Assembly: GCA_020747015.1 (NCBI GenBank)
Contig: JAGTJM010000044.1
Coordinates: 186,001 to 250,000, forward strand
DNA: 64,000 nucleotides
Source of the DNA: Pyrenochaeta sp. MPI-SDFR-AT-0127
Taxonomy: Eukaryota > Ascomycota > Dothideomycetes > Pleosporales > Cucurbitariaceae
Direction: 5' to 3'
The translations under genes were made by a program, and so were the position numbers. This document shows positions 55,268-64,000 of this stretch, piece by piece. The notes beneath the pieces are model-generated. The model saw nothing but the letters and a program-made list of their open reading frames with translations. It made no database searches and was not told where the DNA came from. The first letter of the stretch is position 1; every line of letters starts with the position of its first letter.

Positions 55268-57896
55268 CTAGCTTGTGCCTGATACCGCCAGCTTCATGAG
55301 ATGGTCCATGAATGTCTGCAGACTAACATCGTCTGTGAAGATAGTTTGCGCAGTCTGTGCAACACCGCCATATGAACCTGTCGTGTGCGTATTGGACGGG
55401 TTGAGCTTGGAAAGCAAAAATCGCGCTTGCGAGCCACCGGCATCACAAACGATGAAACGGGGGAGTGGGAAGCGGTCTTGAATCAGCTCTTTGGCGTCCT
55501 CCTTGGGGGCTTCGAGGAGTGTTGCGAAATTTTCATAGCCTTCTTGCTCCTGGTAACCAGCTTTGCGCCACTCGGCCATGGTCTCGCCGTGGAAGATGAG
55601 GATATGGAAGAAGGTGTCGAGCAGTAGAACAGTCTCAGACTGAATAGACTGTGAGTCAAGAAGCACGGGCTGGCCACCTTCATGGTCGAAGCCGTAGCTG
55701 TCTAGGGTCGGCTGAATCATGATGAGTGAGTTGCTGACATCCTCATGGTTTAGGATGTGTCGATAGAAAGCAGTCTCATCGGGCGAGTTGTTAAAAACTT
55801 GCAAGAATTGCGAACGTCGAAGATGGAACATGAACTGTGGGTACAAAGTAAAGTTCTTCTCAAGCCTGAATTGATTAGAATATGAGATCTCGACAAGAAG
55901 GCGGTCACATACCTGAATGATGACGGATCATCCTTCCTATACTCCGCGAAGCGCGAACATAAGCGGATAAGCATGCGATCAACCCATCGCAAGACATCTG
56001 GGCCGTCGTCAACCTCAGCCTTGAAGACGGCTATCCTCGACATGAGTACTGCGGCGGCTTCTTGATCGAATGACTGGGCGATGGCAGGGTCACCGGACGG
56101 ACCGCTCAAGTTTCGAGCGACAGTGGTCACTATGTGCCATTAGCGTCTGTGCTCATTCACAATTGACGATTCGCCTACCTCTGAGGTGGTACTGGCCAGC
56201 AGCGTGCTGGTAGTAAGTGAGGAACTGCATCATTCCTTTCTGCGGTCCCGCTTGCATCTGATTCGGACCTCCTTGGCTGGCGATCTCAAAATAGATACCG
56301 TAGGAAGACTCAGGATCGATACCACACATCTTCCATGCACAAGTGTTTCCAATACCACACTCGGTCTCACCCACAGATACTGACTTCTTATTCAGTGAGA
56401 CAGCATGTCCAATGAGACCAGTAACCTTGAGCTCCTTGGTAGTAAGGACCTCGAGATTGGCGTTGAATGCCATGAGCAAATTATCGTCCGCATCCTTGTT
56501 GAAAACGCGCGCGAACGACTGCTTGTACATAGACGAGGTGAAGCTGTCTGTTAAAATCATGTGACCACCGGTGGTGTTCGCAAGACCTCTCATCTCAAGT
56601 AGACCAACTTGATCCAGACATCCGGCAAAAATGTCGACAATATGGCCGTTATTCGAAATGCGTTTTGCCAGGCCTTCGTAAAACTAAACATGTTAGACTC
56701 TTGTTACAGTCGATTGTATTCCTCAAATGACCTACCTTCAGAGCCTTCTTGTAGTATTTAATGTTATCGCGGTCGATATCGTGATGCGATCGGATCGGCT
56801 CACGCAGCTCGGGGCCAACAACCATACCAGGGCCCTCTGTCGCTGGGCCACCGCTGAACAACATAATGCGAGATCCCGTGTTGAGGAAATTGGTCTCCAA
56901 AAGCCCAGCAGCGACGCTCAGCGCGACGCCAGTGCAGCGCAATGGGCGTCTGTCATTCGCGACGGGCCAGGGGTCTCTCTGCAGCTGCTCGAGAGCATTG
57001 GTCAACTGGAATTCGCACTCGGAAACAGGAAGAATGAAGCGAGCGCCGGCTCCGCCAGGAGGCACAACAGGAGGCCGCCCAGGCTGCTGTGGGACGTTCG
57101 CTCGAGGGGCGAGCTGGCCTAGGCCGAGCATTTCTTGGACCTGCTTTGAGGAATAGTCCTTGCTGCCGCGGAAGACGTAGGATTTGGCGCACTCGGCGTA
57201 TCCCAGCTCATGAACCTGTGCCATTGTGCCATATGTAATCAAGCCGACCAGAGCATACTGTGGAAGCAAGCTCAAGCTCATGATGATCGAGTCCTTGAGT
57301 GCCTTCAAGCTGTCCTCCTCCTGGCAGGTATCCACAACGAACAAGAAAATGGGCGGGGTCTGCACCGGCTGAGGCAGGCGGTATTCAATGGTTGTGCTGT
57401 TCGGGTGCAGCTCGGGGGGTATCTGCTCAGCCGAGATGTCCTTGTAGTGCGGCGGCAAGTTGTTGCGTTGGAGGCAGAAGGGACATATCCACACGCGGGC
57501 GCGCATATCGACCTGGCTAGAGAATTGTCAGCTCCAGCCATGGAGACTGCAGTCGCAGAGCATACCAGAAGGGGTTGAGGACGGCCTTGCAGGGCGGCCT
57601 GCAAGCTACCGGCGCATATTGGAGCAGTGGAGTGTCCGTCTTCTCCTTCAAAGGTGTATACAGAGCGCCAATAGGAACTATACAGGTCAGATGAAAACAA
57701 AACTGTGACAGGCTACAGATGCCTTACCAACAAGCCGCGAAGCTTCCTATACCGAGTCAGCATTTCATCTACATCAACAGTGCCCAGTTGGTGGCCATAC
57801 CATGCGCGAGCTGGGGAAAGTGTTCCAGCTGAGGCGAATACCATCTCTGTCTTCAATCTCGCTCCACTGATCCTTCAGTGCCTCAAAGTCCGCCAT
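55268..57896 (-). CDS. SEC23: COPII coat GTPase-activating subunit
   Basis: Seven exons on the minus strand: 57801-57896, 57728-57746, 57566-57677, 56736-57516, 56179-56683, 55913-56129 and 55268-55865, encoding 775 aa. SEC23 pairs with SEC24 and stimulates SAR1 GTP hydrolysis during ER vesicle budding. The start MADFEALKDQWSEIEDRDG is diagnostic. A zinc finger uses C64, C68, C87 and C90. The trunk domain begins PIFLFVVDTCQEEDSL. The arginine finger lies in MFHLRRSQFLQVFNNSPDE, and the gelsolin-like domain ends with FIVCDAGGSQARFLLSKLNP. Exon 2 is only 19 nt. All joints hold phase, and the length matches the family (about 770 aa). Confidence 0.97.
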
Positions 57897-58458
57897 CTTG
57901 TGCTGTTATCTGGGTTGTGGTCCGGGAGGTGGAGGCTCGTCGTGGGACCGAGGGCGCCCACAGTTGGAATTGGCGGGGCGGTGTAGGGTGTCGCAGTTGG
58001 AGCGCCGACGCTGCGGGATGAGGAGTGACAATTAATATAGGCGTGGCCTTGAACCCTCCTTACTCCAGGCTGCAACTGAAGGCGAAGATGCTACGTTCCC
58101 AAAGCTCTCGCGGGTTACTGCTGGGTAGGTGATGCCAGATTGAACATTCTTGGTCGTTATCCCACCAACACCAATCTGGCCTAGCGCCACCGAAGCTCCG
58201 ATGTCCCTCAAAACTCTGGATTTTCCTGCCCCTGCTTCTCTTTTCTTCACCACCGCCAGCAACACAAACACTACTTAACGGCAGACTCGAGATATCTCAT
58301 GACGAGCCTGTTTTCGCGCTGCGCGTAGAGGAGACCAGGCCCATGGCTGGGCGCCCGATCTGGAAAACTCGTTCCGAGTATACTGATAGATTGGGAATCA
58401 GCAGAGGTTACATACTTCCACGTAGCTCATAGATTGAGCGTTGTCTGCACATGTGAAG

Positions 58459-58551
58459 AGCACTGAGCTTCATGTAGATGCTATTCTTCAAGGGTCGACC
58501 GCGTTGCAGAAGACTCAGTACCACCTGAGATGTTGGAGAGCGCGAATAGTC
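58459..58551 (+). repeat. ~93-bp direct repeat flanking the AA9 gene, copy 1
   Basis: Nearly identical to 60425-60514 across its length. It begins AGCACTGAGCTTCATGTAGA and ends GAGAGCGCGAATAGTC. The copies differ by a few substitutions and two small indels. Confidence 0.85.
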
Positions 58552-58656
58552 AGGCTGGTGATAGATTAGCCATATGGAACCGATCGGGTATATTGCATCG
58601 CAATACACTAACCCTGCGATATGCCATATTCGTGTTTACATGACTGAGAACCCGGT

Positions 58657-58666
58657 TATATATAAT
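58657..58666 (+). promoter_or_regulatory. TATA box of the AA9 gene
   Basis: TATATATAAT lies about 78 nt before the ATG at 58744, consistent with a strong inducible core promoter. Confidence 0.5.
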
Positions 58667-58743
58667 GCTGATATGGGTATCGACTTGTCCATGTTGCCCT
58701 TTGCCTTCGTTTCCCACGTTATCAAATCAGTACAGCATTCATC

Positions 58744-60059
58744 ATGACTTTTAGTGCCGCCCTTTTGCTCCCGCTGCTTGCGAGTCAAGCGTACGCACAT
58801 ACGTTCATTTGGGTATGTTTGATATGCTTCTACTAACGAAATCTGCTCCCTAAGCTCATGTTACCCAGGGTGTCTTCGTCAACGGAGTAGATCAAGGCAC
58901 TTTCAAGGGCATACGTATCCCGGCGTACAACGGCGCACCTGGCAAAGGCGGCTACAATAACTCGCCCGTGAAGGACCTCAGCTCTATTGATTTGCGATGC
59001 AATGTCATGGGTGATGTTCAGGCTCACGATACAATCAAGGTAGCGCCGGGAGACAACTTGACTCTGGATTGGTACGAAGCAGCACTGATGACCCTACAAC
59101 ACGACAGACTAATATTAGTACATAGGCATCATGATTTCAGAAATGACACGGATGATGTTATTGCGTCAAGCCATCACGGTACACTCTTCTCTATTGAGAT
59201 GGAGCGTATCGTATACTGATGAGAGCGTAGGTCCTTCGCTTGTTTACATCTCACCCGACCCACCAACGGAGAAGTCCTTTATTAAGATTTGGCACTCTGG
59301 GAAATATGAGAGCAACCCCTTTCCCAAAGCCGGCAAATGGTCTGCCACTTCGGACATCGCAAAGAACTTTGGACACATGAATGTTCGCATTCCCAAGGAT
59401 CTCAAGGCTGGCTAGTAGGTATCTCTGTGGGCTTTCAAGGCTTTGTAGGCAAACAGACTGGAAATTGATACGATTCAACAGCTATCTTATCCGCGCTGAG
59501 ATGATCGCCCTTCACGAAGGCGATGTATCGTATAAGGCAAACCCGAGGCGAGGCGCACAATTCTACCCTGACTGCGTACAAATTGAAGTCACCGGTGATG
59601 GCACTGTCGAACTCCCGGAAGGCGTTTCCTTCCCCGGTGGATACAGCTATGAGGACCCTGGAGTCGTTCACAACGTACGTTTACTTCCTACTAGAGCTAG
59701 CGTTCCACTTTTCAACATTCACTCTTGGCCTTGGTTCAATCGTTGACTGAGTCTAGGTATACTGCTCGACTGAAACCAAGAAAGCAACAACATCTACCAC
59801 CCCCTGCGTCACCGACTACATTATTCCCGGCCCCACTGTCTGGTCTGGTGCATGGCCTGAGACTACACCAGTGTCTGTTGGGCCCGTGAAAGGACTTACT
59901 ACGGCGACACCATGGTCCACGTGGATTGGTACAAACTCGTTCGTAACAAGTGCGACTTATGTGGATGTGAAGAGCCAAACGATTGTGGGAAGTCAGAAGT
60001 ATACTGCTACTTGGAGCGAGACGTATGTTACGCCGACACCAGGCGCGCCAAGATGGTAG
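58744..60059 (+). CDS. AA9 lytic polysaccharide monooxygenase
   Basis: Six exons: 58744-58812, 58869-59071, 59126-59178, 59231-59414, 59482-59674 and 59757-60059, encoding 334 aa. The signal peptide (MTFSAALLLPLLASQAYA) is cut before His19, which becomes the N-terminal His of the copper histidine brace. The second brace His lies in IASSHHGPSLVYIS, with the axial Tyr in QFYPDCVQIEV. AA9 enzymes oxidatively cleave cellulose and related beta-glucans outside the cell. A Thr/Ser-rich tail of about 100 residues follows the catalytic domain, with no CBM1 module. It is flanked by ~90-bp direct repeats. Exon 4 ends TA just before GTAGGT, so an unspliced read stops at once. Confidence 0.95.
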
Positions 60060-60808
60060 ATGAAGCAGTGTATAAGAATTGAAAATGAACTAGACCAACA
60101 AATGAAGAAGTATTAAGATTGATTTATTGACGCAAACGTACTCAAATAGATATAATTCACCGACGATTCATATTCAATATATTCCTAGTCCTTCTCAGAA
60201 TCATATATGGAGAATTAAGTCCTGGCCTAAAAATGTCTGCTGTTGAAACTTGCATGCCCCAGGCCAAAGGTCAAGATAACAATTCGAACAGCGGTTGGAT
60301 CAGATCCTGTCGGCACTCAAGTCTCTCAAGAGCTGTTTTTCGGTATGGAAGGTGCTAGCGGGAAGCAATACATGCATGTGTGCTGCCTTCGGTCTGATCC
60401 CCCAATAATTATTTGCACATAGCCAGCACTGAGCTTCATGTAGATGTTATTCTTCAAGGTTCGACGGCGTTGCATTGCAGAAGACTCAGTATCACTTGGA
60501 GAGCGCGAATAGTCGAAGATGCTTTCTTATATCTAAGACAGTTTGAATCTAAGATATTTTGAAACTAAGATGTTGTAAAACAATTGCCTGAATCAACCCT
60601 TGCTCAAGACGAAAACGAGTGGCGGCGAGCAACCCGCCGGTCCACGAAATTGTGGCCCCCAAAGGGACGGACAGCAGCTAAACAAATGGTCAATCAACAT
60701 CATCATCATCATAAGGATCATTATGCCTACAAGCTCCAGCGGGCGCCCTCTGAACCTGATGCTGGCCTAATAGGGTGTCAATACCACGCAACCAAACAAA
60801 GCATGTGT
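60060..60808. other. 3' region of the AA9 gene
   Basis: AT-rich, with the second direct-repeat copy at 60425-60514 and a short CAT run near 60698-60712. No gene is seen. Confidence 0.5.
60425..60514 (+). repeat. ~90-bp direct repeat flanking the AA9 gene, copy 2
   Basis: Same orientation as copy 1. It has a 5-nt TTGCA-type insertion and lacks an 8-nt segment relative to copy 1. Several differences are C in copy 1 and T here. Confidence 0.85.
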
Positions 60809-60816
60809 TCAAATAC

Positions 60817-60850
<34 letters not shown>

Positions 60851-62751
60851 GCTGCGGCTGCCGCCGCCGCCATCACCCCCGGCCCCAGCAGCCCGGCGCG
60901 GACACTCTCGGCGCTCATGCCTAGTAGTTTATTAGTACATTGTTTATCTGGCTGGTACTTTTGGAACATGAGAAGTGATACAAGACATGACCAGATGAGA
61001 TTTCAGCCACAAGCTGTTGACACCATAAAGTCCACAGAAGGTGCGAGAGAAGAGTGGGACCACAGTGAGTAGGGCTAAGAAGTGTAAAGGAGGTAGGAAG
61101 TATAATGGTGTTTTTTTGGAAAGAATGAAAACGTAGGTAGTTAGGGGTAGGTAAAGGATTTAGATGACTTGATGTCAGACGAATCATCTCCAAGGAAACA
61201 ACTTACCCAGGCTCCCCACACCGGAAGCACACGCGGCGCTCATTGCCGCCGTCACCAGCACCGGCAGCAGCACCAGCATCAGCGGCAGCAGCACTGGCAG
61301 CAGCACTGGCAGCAGCACTTCCGCCACGGCCACCACGGCTACGGCCACCGCGGCCACCACGACGACCACCGCCACCGCGGCGTCTTTCTTCTGTATATTC
61401 GTCAGCATGATCCGTGAACGCAAAATGCACTATGGGGCGAAAAAGGTTCCAGTCTAGGTCATCGAAAGGTAGGATATGATCATTCTAGATAATGTATATT
61501 TGCAAATACGGTTCCGACGAGAGTGAGTTTTCTGGCATGGGCTGTGATTGTAGCCTCAACACAGAGAAGGGGGGTGATCCGATGAGTCTTGAGAAACTCA
61601 GTTGTGAAATGACTATAAGGATATCAAGGCACGGCAAGAATCGTCATATGTGGATGATCAACGGGATCATTCCTTGGAACCAAACGTGTAGGGCAGGCGG
61701 ATCAGTGTGAGACTTACGTCGACGGATATCCGCCTCAAGGTTGCAACGCTGTGACAATGTTAACATGAAGCCGCAATGTGAAGTCGGTGCCGATCTGGGA
61801 GCCGTGAAAGTGATCGGGGATATATCTCTAGATATCTACCTGGGCAGCGCCAGCCTGCGCCATGCCTCTCGCGAGGTCCGTCACGCGCGGATTGCGAGGG
61901 CAATCCCTCCACAAATGCCCGGAGGCGCGACAGCCGACGCATCTTCGAGTCACTATGATTATGTCAGCGATAGTTCAATTGTTGCAGCAAGAATAGCGCA
62001 GGATGGTGAGTAAAAATTGACACCGAAACCGGCATGCTATGTCCAGGATAGGCGCTCCAAGAGAGAACGATTTGATGGCCATAGATTTTATTGGTAGGAT
62101 AGTGCACAAGCACTGCTTTCTGGACCGGATCTTGGTGAGTGTTATTGTGTTAACGTGAGGGCCCGAGTTGAACGTGGACAGATGTTCGCAAAGCGATTTA
62201 GACGTAGTATAAGTAGGAATCATGACAGAAGTGAGGGCCAAAGATTTTAGGGTCGAATCGTAAAATCTGGGATTGTTCTTTGCTCTGGATGCTATCCAGG
62301 GAATATATTTGAGATCAAGCGGAGTCGGCATTCCAGTAAGGGAAATAACGATACAGGAGGAGACTGAGCATATGGTACTTACTTGTGCGAATACGATTTG
62401 TTTCTAGACGAGTGTCAGCACATGCATAAAGCCAGCAAATAGCATAAGATGAATATTGCGAGCGCTATGATCATAGTGGGGAGCAAGTTGTTGCGGTAAG
62501 GAGAGGGTAGAAAGAAGAAGGTTGAAAAAATTGGGGGGATAGTTGGTGAACAAAGCATTGGTGAATAACGGGAATATGGATGTGCAAGTCACCATGGGCG
62601 TCTCATACAAAGAATCCAACATGATCAATATGAAAAGGCAATGGAATGCAATCGGAACAGCAAGAGTACATAGAAGCATAATGCAAAGAGAGGAGGACTC
62701 ACATTCTTGGGTGGATCTAGTATCGGTCGAGATAAAGTCAGCATTGCTCAT
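60809..62751 (-). CDS. zinc-knuckle/RGG RNA-binding-type protein
   Basis: The proposed exons on the minus strand are 62703-62751, 61840-61952, 61718-61748, 61207-61390 and 60809-60920, encoding 162 aa. The first zinc knuckle, CVGCRASGHLWRDC, is intact in exon 2. An RGG box follows (RRGGRGGRSRGGRGG), then an Ala-rich spacer. The second knuckle is split by the last intron: CFRCGEPG joined to HERREC restores C-x2-C-x4-H-x4-C. The protein ends in eleven Asn codons. CCHC knuckles with RGG repeats bind single-stranded RNA or DNA, as in Gis2/Byr3-type proteins. Phases agree at every joint. The first intron is 750 nt, so the N-terminal exon (MSNADFISTDTRSTQE) is the least certain part. Confidence 0.7.
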
Positions 62752-63808
62752 TTACCAGTGTATGGGAGATTGATGAAGGTGTAGCTTGAGTTGCAAGATG
62801 GCGTAGTCGACAGGAAGTCGCGAAGTGGTACAGTGCGGGACCAATGCCATAGCACAAGGGTGATCGGCGAGTATGGAGCTGCGGAAGTGGTGCGATGGGA
62901 GGAGATAATGGTGCATAGCATCACTTGTGTTGCGCAGTGAGGTACGAACCGTGTATGTGTTTGTTGCTTGAGAGAAGAAGGCTAGTGATCGGGAGGATTC
63001 GACGCTTATATACCGCTGGTCCTTAGGGCCTAGCTCCTGTTGTCTGGTCAGCGAAGATTGTTATTTCCCTCAATGGGTTGGGTCGCCATGTCAAAGTGAA
63101 CAATGGAGTAAGTGAGAGGATTGGCAGGCGCCAGCAAAGGGTCATGGTCGAGAAGCGACACTACGGAAACAACGGTCTAGTACCTCCAGAACAATACCTT
63201 TATCCTAACCACTGCTACCTAGGTAATCAGAGGCTTCGAATCGGGTGGCATCATCACGAAGGCTGATAAGCGCAATTAGTTCATTGGCACTGAGAAAGGG
63301 TGCGCAAGTGGATTGTCCAGATACAGGAGTACATCGAGCACATGCAAGAGATGAACGTATGATGGTCGCACAATTTGGAATGAGACATGTACACATGCAC
63401 GGAGTCGATGACTGAAATACACTCCATGCATAAGCAAGGTATTCTGCGATAAAATCAGTACCAATGACAAAGCGTTTCAGAAAATCATGGACTTGCGTTG
63501 AGCGGTCCGTGGAAAAACTCCCTGAACAGTGAGGAAGGTCTGACCAGATGTACAGTGTGCTTCCACAGCGGGCCGCATCTGTGTCTCGCGCTTACTAGAT
63601 ATTAATGCAGCTCTGCTGAGCAAGACATTTGTCGTCCGAGTTCATTGGCACTACTGATGAGCAAACAGAATTTGGCTCGTTGGGACACGTATCCGTGGTT
63701 TATTCTGCTAGCACAGCTACAAAACCTCATCAACTTTCATACCCGGCTCTCTTTCCTCTAAATCTACACAATTCACTAATGATTTGGCCTACAGTGCCTC
63801 ACTTCAAC
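62752..63808. other. spacer upstream of the F-box gene
   Basis: Promoter of the zinc-knuckle gene and leader of the F-box gene. No gene is seen. Confidence 0.5.
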
Positions 63809-64000
63809 ATGTCTGATATTACGCATCTCACTTACACGCACGCACACATGGATCCACATCTGTTCTTCTTAGATCGGCTGCTCGACAAAATGCCAAACCT
63901 AGCAACTCTGGAGATCCCCACATCTAGAAAGATAGAGTTAGGAACACTTTCTAGACTTTCCACTGAATTGCTCTACGCTGTGCTGGAGAATCTGTCGATA
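63809..64000 (+). CDS. F-box-type protein, 5' part only
   Basis: The reading frame starts at MSDITHLTYTHAHMD and remains open to the window edge (64 codons). The last visible residues, LSRLSTELLYAVLENLSI, match the start of an F-box (L-x2-L-P/S-x-E-L-L-x2-V/I-L-x2-L). The rest of the domain is cut off. F-box proteins join SKP1 to select substrates for SCF ubiquitin ligases. The preceding leucine-rich segment might be part of the same exon or an upstream exon tail. Confidence is limited by truncation. Confidence 0.5.
   Translation, partial: MSDITHLTYTHAHMDPHLFFLDRLLDKMPNLATLEIPTSRKIELGTLSRLSTELLYAVLENLSI

Larger units (their letters stand above)
57897..58743. other. divergent promoter, SEC23 and AA9 LPMO
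   Basis: It holds copy 1 of a direct repeat (58459-58551) and the TATA box of the LPMO gene. No gene is seen. Confidence 0.5.

Noticed and set aside
61184..61423. Val/Ala-rich minus-strand frame at the RGG box
   Set aside because: Another phase of the same repeat encodes the RGG box and a zinc knuckle and joins neighbouring exons in phase.
1..64000. tRNA, rRNA and CRISPR
   Set aside because: No convincing tRNA B-box with matching A-box and stems, no rRNA-like segment and no regularly spaced repeats were found by eye.

Overview
The window is nuclear DNA of a filamentous ascomycete (Pezizomycotina). The evidence is intron-rich genes with short 48-60 nt GT-AG introns, a HET-domain gene, an AA9 polysaccharide monooxygenase, Zn2Cys6 proteins, and the fungal versions of PHO81, MED18, MCP2 and Rsp5/HulA. 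The gene set and the long gene-poor spacers resemble Dothideomycetes, probably Pleosporales, but that placement is an inference. All exon models below were assembled by hand from splice signals, reading phase and family expectation.

Layout. 1-11 kb: a small conserved-looking gene (-), MED18, a possible tiny gene (-), a seven-exon polynucleotide kinase/phosphatase and a Pro/Ser-rich protein. 13.8-22 kb: an accessory island with two paralogous Zn2Cys6-ankyrin genes on either side of a HET-domain gene, all on the minus strand, plus a divergent 62-aa membrane protein. Both paralog promoters carry repeated TCGCAC/GTGCGA motifs. 23-45 kb: housekeeping genes, namely TCP11/SOK1-like, a SET-domain protein, exportin CRM1, PHO81, an MCP2/ADCK1-like UbiB protein and the HECT ligase Rsp5/HulA. 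46-58 kb: a GPI-type secreted protein, a SERF-like peptide, a secreted cupredoxin, an SMN homolog, the nucleolar RRM protein NOP15, a cupin and SEC23. 58-64 kb: an AA9 LPMO framed by ~90-bp direct repeats, a zinc-knuckle/RGG protein, and the start of an F-box gene cut by the window edge.

How the genes work together. Most are independent core genes: transcription (MED18), DNA repair (PNK), nuclear export (CRM1), phosphate sensing (PHO81), ubiquitination (Rsp5), COPII budding (SEC23), snRNP assembly (SMN) and ribosome biogenesis (NOP15). The only stretch that looks like a co-evolved unit is the HET island. I propose it as a candidate self/non-self recognition or cell-death locus with dedicated DNA-binding ankyrin regulators. 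I saw no transposon ORF, rRNA, convincing tRNA or CRISPR array.
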